A DNA stretch of 64,000 bases from Lachnospiraceae bacterium (GCA_015057625.1 SVDZ01000014.1:1-64000), one strand, 5' to 3'; shown: positions 9,395 to 18,542, counted from the first letter of the stretch. The notes: generated by a model from the sequence alone, not told the origin. Made by a program: numbers and translations.

Positions 9395-9994
9395 ATGAAT
9401 ATTGTATGTCTTGATTTAGAAGGGGTATTAGTACCTGAAATTTGGATTGCTTTTGCAGAGGAAAGTGGAATTCCTGAACTTAAGAGAACTACAAGAGATG
9501 AGCCTGATTATGATAAACTTATGAACTGGAGACTTGGAATTTTAAAAGAGCACGGTTTAGGTCTTAAGGAGATTCAGGATACAATTGCAAAGATTGATCC
9601 AATCCCTGGAGCAAAAGAGTTTTTAGATGAACTTCGTTCTATGACTCAGGTTATTATTATAAGTGATACATTTACACAGTTTGCAAGCCCTCTTATGAAG
9701 AAACTTGGATGGCCTACTATTTTCTGTAACTCTCTTGAGGTTGCTGATAATGGTGAAATCACAGGCTTTAAGATGAGATGTGAGAATTCAAAATATACTA
9801 CAGTAAGAGCTTTACAGTCTATCGGTTACGAGACTATCGCAAGTGGTGACAGCCACAATGATTTAGGTATGATTAAAGCTAGTAAGGCAGGATTCTTATT
9901 CAAATCAACAGAGCAGATTAAAGCAGACAATCCGGAACTTGAAGCTTTCGAGACATATGATGAATTGTTAGCAGCTATTAAGAAGGTACTGTAG
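9395..9994 (+). CDS. thrH: ThrH-type phosphoserine/homoserine phosphotransferase
   Basis: A 199-residue HAD-superfamily protein. Motif I is CLDLEGVLVPE (Asp nucleophile near residue 7), motif II is IISDTF and motif IV is GDSHNDLGM. The EGVLVPEIW start and overall length match ThrH, a phosphoserine phosphatase that can also transfer phosphate to homoserine. It would act in serine or threonine synthesis in the cytoplasm. It has a strong AAGGAG site. It is followed two bases later by the membrane-protein gene, so the two are probably co-transcribed and translationally coupled. Confidence 0.85.
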   Translation: MNIVCLDLEGVLVPEIWIAFAEESGIPELKRTTRDEPDYDKLMNWRLGILKEHGLGLKEIQDTIAKIDPIPGAKEFLDELRSMTQVIIISDTFTQFASPLMKKLGWPTIFCNSLEVADNGEITGFKMRCENSKYTTVRALQSIGYETIASGDSHNDLGMIKASKAGFLFKSTEQIKADNPELEAFETYDELLAAIKKVL

Positions 9995-9996
9995 TA

Positions 9997-10707
9997 ATGG
10001 CAGAAGACAGCAATTGGGGGGAAGACTCTCTCCTGGTCAAAATAAAAAAAGAAAAAAATAAGTTTGCTGCTATGTCCACTGAGGAAAAAGTGGATTATTA
10101 TAAGTCATATTATCTTGTTCCTACCATTATTGCCTTGGCGGTGATTGCATTTGTAATTTATGCTGCAAAGGATTTAACTACAAAAAAATTGAACCTTATG
10201 CAGGGTGTGGTAATCAATACAGAGGTAAATGATAAGGCGGATAAGTATCTTACAGAAAACCTGAAACAATACCTGAAAGATGAGATGCAGGGAAAAGAGA
10301 AAAATAAAAAAGCTACTTACACTCCTATGCATTTTACAATTGTTGACGGGGAGGCTGATTACAGCGATTACAAAAATGTAATGTCACTTGATACGATGAT
10401 TCAGGGAAAGAGCATTGGTTATATTCTGTGTGATGCTGACGGATTAGAGTATATGAAGAATCAGGATGTGGGATATGATCTCACGGAGGTTCTGACAGAT
10501 GAAGAGATAGAAAAAATGTCAGATAAACTGATTGTGGATTACAGCGAATATAAAAAGGAAAATGTCACAATTGGTCTTAATATCTATGGGACTAAACTGG
10601 CAGAACTTCTTGGAACAAATGAAGAAGATTGTAATCTTATTCTGATTGACGGTTCAGATCATGTGGAAAGATACAGAAAATTTTTAGATTATATTTTATA
10701 TGAATAA
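9997..10707 (+). CDS. single-span membrane protein of unknown function
   Basis: A 236-residue protein I do not recognise. A charged cytoplasmic head (~1-40) precedes one transmembrane helix (~45-62, TIIALAVIAFVIYAA). A ~170-residue extracytoplasmic domain follows, rich in Asp/Glu/Lys. That domain loosely resembles periplasmic-binding-like regions (SIGYILCDADG, NLILIDGSD), but no catalytic motif is visible. It is coupled to thrH (2-bp gap) and ends just before a terminator. Confidence 0.7.
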   Translation: MAEDSNWGEDSLLVKIKKEKNKFAAMSTEEKVDYYKSYYLVPTIIALAVIAFVIYAAKDLTTKKLNLMQGVVINTEVNDKADKYLTENLKQYLKDEMQGKEKNKKATYTPMHFTIVDGEADYSDYKNVMSLDTMIQGKSIGYILCDADGLEYMKNQDVGYDLTEVLTDEEIEKMSDKLIVDYSEYKKENVTIGLNIYGTKLAELLGTNEEDCNLILIDGSDHVERYRKFLDYILYE

Positions 10708-10725
10708 GTAATTTCATTAGTAGAT

Positions 10726-10757
10726 ATCGAGTAGGAGTCATCCTACTCGATTTTTTG
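10726..10757 (+). terminator. intrinsic terminator after thrH operon
   Basis: Perfect 11-bp stem ATCGAGTAGGA / TCCTACTCGAT with loop GTCA, followed by six T. Confidence 0.9.
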
Positions 10758-10925
10758 TTTAGCAGTTTCGGTTATTATGCTTGTGATTAAAGTGTGTTTT
10801 TTGTATGGACGAAATTGTAAAAAAACATTTCTAATGCTATCATATTACTAGGTGAAAAGATGCGGAAAATGGAAAAGTGAATATAGTATATTTCAATAAT
10901 TAATTCAATAGGAGGCATTTATTTA

Positions 10926-12236
10926 ATGAAGAAGTTTTTATTTTGTGTTGCGGCTATTGGGGTAATTGGTTGTATGAATATTTCTTCATGTAGTGGTGCT
11001 ACAGGAATCAGTGTTTCATATCGTTCTGCGGATGATATAAAGAAGTTTTTGAAGGAGCATCCTGTTAACACAGACAATGTTGTTTCATATTCTACAAAGC
11101 CGGAGCTTAACGTAAACGGAAAGCAGGGAGTTGTGTCTAATACAACACTTAATTCAGCTCTCAATGCCCTAAATACAGTCAGATATATTGCCGGATTGAA
11201 TTCAAATGTAAAATTGAATTCAGCATACACAAGTCAGGTTCAGTCGGCAGCATTTGTCATGGCTTTAAATAACTCTATATCTCATTATCCAAGTAAGCCC
11301 TCAGGGTTATCGGACAGTATTTATAGTCAGGCTCAAAAGGGCGCGTCTAGCAGTAATATTTCATGGACCAGCTGGCACAGCGGATTAGAATATAGCATTA
11401 TCAATTCATGGATGGATGATTCGGATTCAAGCAATGCATCAGTGCTTGGCCATAGAAGATGGATTTTAAATCCTACTATGCAGCAGACGGGATTTGGTTC
11501 GGTGTATGATAAGAGCAGAGGCACATTTTCGGTAATGTATGCCTTTGACGGATTTGGGAAAGCAACAAATATAAAAGGAGTTGCATGGCCTGCACAGAAT
11601 ATGCCTATAGAGTATTTTAATAACAGTCAGGTATGGAGCATAAGTATGGGTGAGGAAGTGAGTGCATCAAAGATAAAAGTAGTGCTTACCCGTCTTAATG
11701 ATAACAAGGTTTGGAAGTTTTCAAATAGCAGCGCAAATGGTTATTTTACAGTTAACAATGAAGGTTACGGAACTAAGGGTTGCATTATTTTCAAGCCTAA
11801 TAACATATCCTACAGTGCAGGTGATAAATTCAACGTAAAAATTACCGGAGTGGATAGTGGAGTAAATTATAATGTCTCATTCTTTTCTGTAGCAGATGTG
11901 TGTGTCCACAAAAAAACTACCGCTACATTGGTGAAAAAAGCGACACTTAAGGCAAATGGTATATTAGAGAAGAAATGTGCTGATTGCGGAGATATTCAGA
12001 CAAAGATAATATACAGAATCAAAACCTGTAAGCTTAAATACAAATCTGTTAAATATACAGGCAAACTTAGAAAACCAAAAGTAATAGTTAAAGACAGTTC
12101 AGGAAAGAAGATTTCAAAAAAATATTATAAAGTAAAGATTAATAAGAAGCCGATAAAGCGAGGAAAGTATAAAGTTACGGTTCGTTTTAAGGGACGTTAC
12201 AAAGGAAAAAAGACGTTAAAATATAAAATAAAATAA
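10926..12236 (+). CDS. secreted CAP/SCP-domain protein with basic C-terminal domain
   Basis: A 436-residue exported protein. The N terminus contains two possible lipoboxes (VIGC and ISSC), so it may be a lipoprotein. The CAP domain (~65-200) shows ALNTVRYIAGL, ISHYPSKPSG and LGHRRWILNPTM, the cysteine-rich-secretory/PR1-type pattern seen in clostridial surface proteins. The middle part (~200-320) is unassigned. A CADCGDIQTK segment (~350) and a very Lys-rich beta domain (~370-436; YTGKLRKPKVIV, KRGKYKVTVRFKG) follow, typical of cell-surface or wall-associating tails in Lachnospiraceae. The biochemical role of bacterial CAP proteins is generally uncertain. It has AGGAGG upstream and lies between the two glucanase genes. 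Confidence 0.8.
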   Translation: MKKFLFCVAAIGVIGCMNISSCSGATGISVSYRSADDIKKFLKEHPVNTDNVVSYSTKPELNVNGKQGVVSNTTLNSALNALNTVRYIAGLNSNVKLNSAYTSQVQSAAFVMALNNSISHYPSKPSGLSDSIYSQAQKGASSSNISWTSWHSGLEYSIINSWMDDSDSSNASVLGHRRWILNPTMQQTGFGSVYDKSRGTFSVMYAFDGFGKATNIKGVAWPAQNMPIEYFNNSQVWSISMGEEVSASKIKVVLTRLNDNKVWKFSNSSANGYFTVNNEGYGTKGCIIFKPNNISYSAGDKFNVKITGVDSGVNYNVSFFSVADVCVHKKTTATLVKKATLKANGILEKKCADCGDIQTKIIYRIKTCKLKYKSVKYTGKLRKPKVIVKDSSGKKISKKYYKVKINKKPIKRGKYKVTVRFKGRYKGKKTLKYKIK

Positions 12237-12303
12237 TAATAGTATTAAAGGATGATATTTATAGCGCCGTAGACGCTAAATTATAAAAGGAAAAGGAGTA
12301 ATT

Positions 12304-14439
12304 ATGAGAAAGAAACTAATGAAAGGAATGGCGCTTGTCACAGCGCTGTTCATGGCAGTAGGAATTATGCCCGAGTACAATGCACCAAAAGACTATGCAC
12401 AGGTACAGGCAGCGGCAACGCTTAGTATTACCAGCCCTACAGACGGTAAACTGCTGGCTGCAGGTTACAATGACTTTACATGGGGCAGTGTATCAAACAC
12501 AAAGGAGTACAAAGTCTATGTGGACGGTTCAAGCGTAGGAACAACAACATCAACCACATACAGATACTACACTACTTCAGTAGCCATGCATAAGTTAAAA
12601 GTAGAGGCTGTGTTAAACAATGGAAGTAAAGTGGATTCACCGGAAATAACATTTGGAATTACCAAAAAAGGGCTTGCTGTAAATGATGTTATGGGAAGAC
12701 ATATTGACCCTGTAGAACTCAAGGCAGGATGGTATTACGATTGGAGTACTAATCCTCACAGTTTCAAAGGATATGATCAGATAGAATTTGTTCCTATGAT
12801 CTGGGGCGTTGGAAATGATGGAGCGATACCTGATGTAATTCAGAAAAATTACAAGTATCTTCTTGCATACAACGAGCCTGATATGAGTAGAGATTATGGT
12901 GGAAGTGATACATCCGTTGAAGTAGTTCTTCAGCATTGGCCAAACTTTAATGTAAGTAACAGAAACTATATTCTTGGCTCGCCGGCACCGGCATTGTGTC
13001 CGGCGTGGGGCAACGGAGTATGGTTTAGAAATTTCTGGGACGGCTTGACTCAGGCACAGAAAGATGCCATAGATTTCATTCCGCTTCATTGTTACTATGG
13101 TGGTGGTTATTCCGGGGTAAATGCGGCCAGATCTCTTGTAAATGATGTTGTTAAAGGAACATATGAAATGTGTCACAAACCTATCTGGATTACAGAGTTT
13201 GCACCAAGCGAACGTGGATATGGTGATGCGGAAGCGAGAAGAAAAGCAAAGGAATATTTGGAAGAGGCGTTCAAGCTTTTAGATGAACTTCCGTATGTTG
13301 AGCGTTATAGTTGGTTTTCCTTTGACGCAACAGATGGCTACAATGGTGCTGCTGCTTTATGGACAAATTCAACAGGCGAGCTTACAGAGCTTGGAAGGAC
13401 ATTTATAGAGTGCGGAAATCCGGAGGGTTATGTTCCACCGGAACCTGAAAAAGAGCACTACACATATACAGAGACCACGAGAAATAAATTATTGCCTGAC
13501 AGTTCAACTGTAAATTCAAAGTCTTACAGTGATCTCACAAAAAATGCGTCTATCTCAGCAACTTCGTCGATAAATGACAACAGTGGACCGGACAAGGCGA
13601 TTGATGAGAAGATTGATTCAAGATGGGAGTCAGTACAGGGAGTTGATCCTCAAGCAGTAGTTTTGGATTTTAAAGAAACTAAATCAATTAAAAAAGTAGA
13701 TATAGTTTGGGAGACAGCCAGTGCTAAGAATTATACTGTTGAAGTTTCTGATGATGGAGTAAATTATACAAAAGTTGCTGACATCAGAGGCGGAAGTGCC
13801 ACACAGAACAGATATGACAGTATTGTCTTTGATTCTGATATTGAAGTGGTAGGAAGATATCTCAAGATTTACGGAAGCGAGAGATCTACAACCTACGGTT
13901 ATTCCATTTACGATATTGCCATTTATGGTGAAAAATATAATAAGATTCCAAATGAAATATATGGTTTACAGTACAGCACGGCAAGTGACGGATTCAGAGT
14001 AATCGCAAATGTTGAGTCAACTATCAATGGAAAGCAGGTGGTTGAATACGGAAATGTCATCGGAGTTAAGGGAGCAAGCTACACAGCCAATGCGATGGTA
14101 GTGGGAAGTAAAAATGAAGATGTTAGAAGTTTCAAATCAACATCTGCAGGTCTTTCATCTGTAAACTATTCAAAATCAGGAACTGCAAAAAGTTATATTA
14201 TGACATTTATAGATAACGGAAAAACTGTAGAAGCGCTCACAGCTCAGTACGCAATAAGATCTTATGCTAAATTGTCAGACGGAACTTATGTGTATAGTGA
14301 TATTGTTGAGTTTACTATCTATGGAATTGCAGATAAGTTGTACAAGGAAAAGAGCATGCCGACATTGGCGCAGCACAATTTCCTCTATAACAATGTCTTG
14401 AAAATTGTAAATAAAAACTATTCTGTAGTTTCGTATTAG
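12304..14439 (+). CDS. secreted GH128 beta-1,3-glucanase with discoidin-like domain
   Basis: A 711-residue extracellular enzyme with a signal peptide (1-~37, ending VQAAA) and an N-terminal beta domain (~40-120). The GH128 TIM-barrel spans ~125-375. It carries the acid/base motif AYNEPDMS (Glu ~191) and the nucleophile motif WITEFAPS (Glu ~298), with HCYYGGG and YSWFSFDA lining the cleft. An F5/8-type C (discoidin, CBM32-like) carbohydrate-binding domain covers ~410-545 (GPDKAIDEKIDSRWES, GRYLKIYGSERS). The last ~160 residues (~552-711) are homologous to the C terminus of the GH81 protein at 3492. It likely acts with that enzyme on beta-1,3-glucan. It has AAGGAG seven bases before the ATG. 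Confidence 0.85.
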   Translation: MRKKLMKGMALVTALFMAVGIMPEYNAPKDYAQVQAAATLSITSPTDGKLLAAGYNDFTWGSVSNTKEYKVYVDGSSVGTTTSTTYRYYTTSVAMHKLKVEAVLNNGSKVDSPEITFGITKKGLAVNDVMGRHIDPVELKAGWYYDWSTNPHSFKGYDQIEFVPMIWGVGNDGAIPDVIQKNYKYLLAYNEPDMSRDYGGSDTSVEVVLQHWPNFNVSNRNYILGSPAPALCPAWGNGVWFRNFWDGLTQAQKDAIDFIPLHCYYGGGYSGVNAARSLVNDVVKGTYEMCHKPIWITEFAPSERGYGDAEARRKAKEYLEEAFKLLDELPYVERYSWFSFDATDGYNGAAALWTNSTGELTELGRTFIECGNPEGYVPPEPEKEHYTYTETTRNKLLPDSSTVNSKSYSDLTKNASISATSSINDNSGPDKAIDEKIDSRWESVQGVDPQAVVLDFKETKSIKKVDIVWETASAKNYTVEVSDDGVNYTKVADIRGGSATQNRYDSIVFDSDIEVVGRYLKIYGSERSTTYGYSIYDIAIYGEKYNKIPNEIYGLQYSTASDGFRVIANVESTINGKQVVEYGNVIGVKGASYTANAMVVGSKNEDVRSFKSTSAGLSSVNYSKSGTAKSYIMTFIDNGKTVEALTAQYAIRSYAKLSDGTYVYSDIVEFTIYGIADKLYKEKSMPTLAQHNFLYNNVLKIVNKNYSVVSY

Positions 14440-14466
14440 ATCATAATTATATTAAATCATAATTAG

Positions 14467-14503
14467 AAAAGCCGGTGGCATATCAAAGTGCCATCGGCTT
14501 TTT
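14467..14503. terminator. bidirectional terminator between GH128 and PPTase genes
   Basis: A long stem AAAAGCCGGTGGCA / TGCCATCGGCTTTTT with an 8-base loop. A-run on one side and T-run on the other serve the two convergent genes. Confidence 0.85.
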
Positions 14504-14517
14504 ATGAGGTAAATAAT

Positions 14518-15108
14518 CTAAAAATCTGATAAAACCTCAAGTTTAATATTATCTATTTTATGCTCTGTGCAGACACAAAGCACATAGTCATCAATTTGGA
14601 GAGTCTTGATATTGACATTGTCCGGAATATCTTTTCTTAAACCTAAAGCAAGTCCATAACCTGTATATTTGACATAGCTCTCTCTCTTGGCCCAAAGAAA
14701 TGTAAAGGCTAAATCTTTATCCTCTGCATTGTTTAAGAAGAGTAATTCCTTTTCACTGAAAGACTTTTTGGCAATTCCTTCATTGTATTTAGAAATATGC
14801 TGGATATCAATACCAATCGGCTCATTTGAAGTAACACAAACGGCAACGTCTTTTGAATGCGACATATTATAAAAAACATTTGATTCATTGATGACAGGTT
14901 TGCCGTGAGCCGAAACTGTAATGGAGATAGTCTTATAATCAGTAAGTGTGCTTATGGATTTTTCTTCCACTAAAGCAGCTGCATAGGCAAGTTTCTTATC
15001 CCTGTTATTTTTTATTTTGTTTGCCCTGTAGTCAATAAATCTGTCGGGATTAATACATAAAGAATCAGATATGCTGTTTTTGTTGCAATAGTATACAGTC
15101 AGTGTCAT
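14518..15108 (-). CDS. 4'-phosphopantetheinyl transferase, Sfp type
   Basis: A 196-residue protein with the two Sfp-superfamily signatures GIDIQH (Mg2+-binding Asp) and FLWAKRESYVKYTG (catalytic Lys/Glu). FYNMSHSKD precedes them. It would move 4'-phosphopantetheine from CoA to a carrier protein. The start chosen is ATG 15108, one base after the DegV stop codon (TAA T ATG), implying translational coupling. A TTG at 15120 overlapping the upstream gene is an alternative. No NRPS or PKS gene is in the window, so the carrier-protein target is unknown; fatty acid ACP is the default guess. Confidence 0.85.
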   Translation of the reverse strand: MTLTVYYCNKNSISDSLCINPDRFIDYRANKIKNNRDKKLAYAAALVEEKSISTLTDYKTISITVSAHGKPVINESNVFYNMSHSKDVAVCVTSNEPIGIDIQHISKYNEGIAKKSFSEKELLFLNNAEDKDLAFTFLWAKRESYVKYTGYGLALGLRKDIPDNVNIKTLQIDDYVLCVCTEHKIDNIKLEVLSDF

Positions 15109-15109
15109 A

Positions 15110-15937
15110 TTAACATTCAAATCCTAAAATAATTCCGTGTCTCTCTGCGTAGTAACTGCATAAGCCCTTTGCAGGATATACCATTGTATCTGCATCTGCA
15201 TATTTTTCTTTAATCATATTGATAACAGTATTTGCGAGAGATTCATTTTCAACATGGCTGATTCTGAATTTTCCACCTTTGTAGCCTGCTTTTTCAATTT
15301 CTTCCATAAGAGTCTGAAGCATCTTCTTTTCACCACGGCATTTGGCAATTACACCAACTTTGCCTTCTTCGTCAGCAGTTCCGATAACTCTGATATTTAA
15401 CATACCGATTGCGGAAGCAACTACTTTGCTAACTCGTCCGTTTTGTGCAAAATTGTGTAAAGAAAAGAATGCAAATAATAATCTAGTCTTCTTCATATAA
15501 GAGTTGATTTTTTCAATGACTTCCTCAAAAGTATTACCCTCATTCTTTAACTGGATAAGTTTTTCCATAATAAGGTGAAGTTCAGGACCTGTACTGAGGG
15601 AGTCGATGACATGAATTTTTGCTTCAGGATGCTCTGCAAGATACATATCCTTTGCCACATTTGCACTGTTATAGGTTCCTGATAAACCACTTGTAAGAGT
15701 GGCTACATAAATTTCATCTCCGCCTTCAAATGCTGAAAGCCATGCTTCGGCTGAAGGACAAGATGTGTAAGAACGTGCATGGTAACCTGCAAGGTATTCA
15801 AGCATCTCATGAACGTCTATATTTTCATCGTCTAAATAACTTTTTTCATCTGTGTAGATAGTGAGAGGAACGCTCTCATACTCAACTCCGTCAAAAGAAA
15901 GTTTGTCACAAGATGAATCTGCTATAAATTTAACCAT
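15110..15937 (-). CDS. DegV family fatty-acid-binding protein
   Basis: A 275-residue DegV protein: VKFIADSSCDK at the N terminus, YTSCPSAEAWLSAF, and the ligand-pocket motif TSGLSGTYNSA, followed by the C-terminal domain (LFAFFSLHNFAQNGRVS). DegV/FakB proteins bind a fatty acid and present it to the FakA kinase; no fakA lies nearby. The gene has AAAGGAG seven bases before ATG and is coupled to the phosphopantetheinyl transferase downstream. A joint role in lipid metabolism is possible but is inference. Confidence 0.85.
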   Translation of the reverse strand: MVKFIADSSCDKLSFDGVEYESVPLTIYTDEKSYLDDENIDVHEMLEYLAGYHARSYTSCPSAEAWLSAFEGGDEIYVATLTSGLSGTYNSANVAKDMYLAEHPEAKIHVIDSLSTGPELHLIMEKLIQLKNEGNTFEEVIEKINSYMKKTRLLFAFFSLHNFAQNGRVSKVVASAIGMLNIRVIGTADEEGKVGVIAKCRGEKKMLQTLMEEIEKAGYKGGKFRISHVENESLANTVINMIKEKYADADTMVYPAKGLCSYYAERHGIILGFEC

Positions 15938-16048
15938 TATTATCTCCTTTGTATAGATATAGTATTTATTACTACGTTATATTGTATTGTCTAAATCTCT
16001 GTGATACAATTTACAAAATAGAGGTTTTTGTAAACTTTGTAAATGATG

Positions 16049-16316
16049 CACTTCATAAAGTATACTTTTTGAAACAGACGCATCGTCCCTGAAATCCTAT
16101 ACAATAATAATCTGAGACACGCATCGTTTTCTATTCCTCGCATTCGCTTATTATCGAACGCTTCGCATAACTCGCTCCTTCGGAGCTCAAACACATGCTT
16201 TCGCGTTCGAAGCTAGAATGCTCGTCATAACGAAAGCCTCGCTATCGTCTCATCTCATTATTGCATAGCCTTTCCCGTGACGATGCTGTGTTTCATAAAC
16301 TATACTTTTCGAAGTG
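16049..16316. repeat. 268-bp imperfect palindrome
   Basis: The outer arms at 16049-~16090 and ~16275-16316 are near-perfect inverted copies: CACTTC...AAAGTATA...GAAACA...GCATCGTC reads almost the same on the opposite strand. Pairing continues inward (CAATAAT...TGAGAC) to a central hairpin GCTCC-TTC-GGAGC at 16174-16186. The segment lies between the divergent DegV and TetR genes, with no convincing coding frame. It is directly followed by the hairpin array at 16378. Confidence 0.75.
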
Positions 16317-16377
16317 ATAGCGATAATGATTTCGAAAGTTTTTAATGTGGTCACATATCGTATGAGTGAAGAAGAGG

Positions 16378-16605
16378 TGCAACATAGATTGAAAAATCGT
16401 AATCCATGTTGTACGCAAAATTTTTTTGAAGTCAAAAACGTACAATACAGATTTAAAATTCTTAATCTATGTTGTACGTGACATTTTTTGAAAACAAAAA
16501 ACGTACAACACATAATGAAAAAATGAATTCTATGTTGTATTTCTGTAAAATATAGTTCGAAAAACATACCACACATATTGCTAAAATGTCTTTTATGTTG
16601 TATTT
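16378..16605. repeat. hairpin array 1: four units, exact 63-bp period
   Basis: Each unit is a ~37-bp inverted repeat of the form TACAACATAGA...TCTATGTTGTAC plus a ~26-bp linker. Left arms start at 16378, 16441, 16504 and 16567; right arms end at 16414, 16477, 16540 and 16603. Spacing is exactly 63 bp each time although the sequences have diverged (the second unit extends to ACGTACAA...TTGTACGT). The same family forms array 2 at 41631. Confidence 0.8.
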
Positions 16606-16737
16606 GTGTTGTGTGGATGAGAACTGAAGGTGCGCTTATCCACAATAAAAGTGCAACTATCATTTTTAAAAGACGATTACCACATTTGATATAATAGCAG
16701 ATAATTGAAAGTATAGAAAGTGATTAGGGAGATTTAT

Positions 16738-17277
16738 ATGCGAATCAGAATTAATCAAAATGAAAAAAGTAAATTTACCAGAATGTGTATATCAGAGGCA
16801 ATAGTTTCTCTGCTTAAGAATACCCCGTTAGACAAAGTTAAGATTTCTGATATTGCAAAGAGAGCTGGAGTGTCAAGAATGAGTTTCTACAAGTATTATC
16901 ATTCTTCCCATGCGGCCCTCAACGATTACTTGGATATAATAATCAGTGAGTATCTTCAAAAATCAGATGCAGACAGAATTACAAATGAGTTTCTAAACTA
17001 TGATCATATTTTGTATGCATTAAAATTTTTTGATAAATATGCTGACTTTTTTCTTACTCTTGCTAGGCAGGAACAGTATTCAATTATGATTAACGGAATC
17101 AATCAGTTTATGGTTGAACATATTTATCCTGAAAAGGAAATTTCGGTTTATGAACTGTATTCCTATGCAGGAGCATTGCTTAATACATTTCTTAAATGGG
17201 AAGAGAATGGAAAGAAGGAGAGTGCAGAGGAGCTTGCTTGTACAATCTGTAAAATGTACAGAACCAAAGAGCAATAA
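16738..17277 (+). CDS. TetR/AcrR-family transcriptional regulator
   Basis: A 179-residue protein with an N-terminal TetR helix-turn-helix (KVKISDIAKRAGVSRMSFYKYYHS, ~25-50) and an all-helical ligand/dimerisation domain. ATG 16738 is seven bases after AGGGAG; a GTG at 16720 overlaps that site and is less likely. It lies downstream of hairpin array 1 and upstream of a LacI-type regulator on the same strand. Its target and ligand cannot be read from the sequence. Confidence 0.8.
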   Translation: MRIRINQNEKSKFTRMCISEAIVSLLKNTPLDKVKISDIAKRAGVSRMSFYKYYHSSHAALNDYLDIIISEYLQKSDADRITNEFLNYDHILYALKFFDKYADFFLTLARQEQYSIMINGINQFMVEHIYPEKEISVYELYSYAGALLNTFLKWEENGKKESAEELACTICKMYRTKEQ

Positions 17278-17394
17278 TCTGAAAACCGAACAATATCATA
17301 TTGAGTCTTTCAATAAAAAAATTATATGTTATAATGAAGAAAATATGACGAGTGTACTAACAATAGAATAACAACTACTAAAGGAGGCTTAGCT

Positions 17395-18423
17395 ATGGCA
17401 GCTTTGACAATCAAAGATATTGCAAAGATGTGTGGCGTAGGTGTGAGTACTGTATCAAGAGCTATTAATGATGACCCCGGCATTAATGAACAGACTAAAA
17501 AGCGTATCCTTAAGGTGATTGCTGAACAGAATTATGTTCCAAACAACAGTGCGAGAAATTTAAAGCGTACGGATTCTAACACAATAGCATTGTTGGTTAA
17601 AGGAATTGATAATCAGTTTTTCCTGGAAATGTTAGCTAAATTTGAGGAAAAACTGAAAGAATTTGAGTATTCTTTTATGATTCAGCCGGTCAACGTGGAA
17701 CAGGATGACGCGAAAGTGGCAGTAGAACTTGCAAAAGAAAAAAGGCTTAAGGGTGTTATATTTCTTGGCGGATTGATGGATACTCCTGAAGAGACACTGA
17801 ATGCGATGGGCATACCATATGTGTTATGTACCGTTGCAGTCAATTTGGATGCACCAAAACGTCAGTGTTCCACAATATCAATCAATGACAAAAATGGAGG
17901 ATATATTGCTACCGATTATCTCTGTAAAGCAGGACATAAGAAAATTGCGATGCTTGCAGGTAGGGAAGCAGATTATTCAGTTGCACGACTCAGACTTGAA
18001 GGGTATATGCAGGCATTAAAAGACAATGAAATTGAATTTGATCCTGAACTTGTTAGATTTATGAGTGAGGATATACCTGAATATTCAATCGAAAATGGAT
18101 ATGTTACAACAAAGAAACTGTTGGAATCAGGACTTGATTTCACTGCAATATATGCAATTTCTGATGTAATTTCCATGGGTGCATACAAGGCAATTTATGA
18201 GGCAGGAAAGAGAATACCTGAGGATTATTCTATTATCGGTTTTGACGGAATTGATATGGGCAATTTTTATCATCCGTCACTTACTACTGTAAAACAGCCT
18301 ATTGATGATATGGTGGCAAAAACCATTGAACTGCTTATGAAGCAGATTGACGGTGATAAGACCACAATGCAGGTAATTTATGAAGCAGAGGTGCTTGAGA
18401 GAAATTCAGTAAAGAAAATGTAG
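17395..18423 (+). CDS. LacI-family transcriptional regulator
   Basis: A 342-residue LacI/GalR repressor. The HTH is at ~4-25 (TIKDIAKMCGVGVSTVSRAIND) with a hinge helix NNSARNLKRT. The periplasmic-binding-like effector domain follows (IALLVKGIDNQFF, GVIFLGG, GHKKIAMLAG, YAISDVISMGAYKA, SIIGFDGIDMG). It normally senses a sugar or related metabolite. The ATG follows AAAGGAGG by seven bases. No sugar-transport gene is adjacent, so the regulon is unclear. It ends before a strong terminator. Confidence 0.9.
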   Translation: MAALTIKDIAKMCGVGVSTVSRAINDDPGINEQTKKRILKVIAEQNYVPNNSARNLKRTDSNTIALLVKGIDNQFFLEMLAKFEEKLKEFEYSFMIQPVNVEQDDAKVAVELAKEKRLKGVIFLGGLMDTPEETLNAMGIPYVLCTVAVNLDAPKRQCSTISINDKNGGYIATDYLCKAGHKKIAMLAGREADYSVARLRLEGYMQALKDNEIEFDPELVRFMSEDIPEYSIENGYVTTKKLLESGLDFTAIYAISDVISMGAYKAIYEAGKRIPEDYSIIGFDGIDMGNFYHPSLTTVKQPIDDMVAKTIELLMKQIDGDKTTMQVIYEAEVLERNSVKKM

Positions 18424-18470
18424 ATTAAGAGGGATTCTGTAAATAATATAGATTTAGAGAAAATCAAATT

Positions 18471-18542
18471 AAAAAGTGCAGATGGAAAAGAGAGTATCTG
18501 AGGTGTTTCCTCAAAGATTTCTATTTCATCTGTACTTTTTTT
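18471..18542 (+). terminator. long hairpin terminator after lacI-type gene
   Basis: An extended stem pairs AAAAGTGCAGATG with CATCTGTACTTTT through an inner stem CTGAGG / CCTC, followed by a long T-run to 18542. Confidence 0.75.

Noticed and set aside
16250..16663. Minus-strand open frame of 137 codons across hairpin array 1 with a 21-residue repeat
   Set aside because: The repeat arises because 63 bp is divisible by three. No ribosome binding site, odd Cys/His/Phe-rich composition, and the equivalent frame in array 2 is broken by stops.
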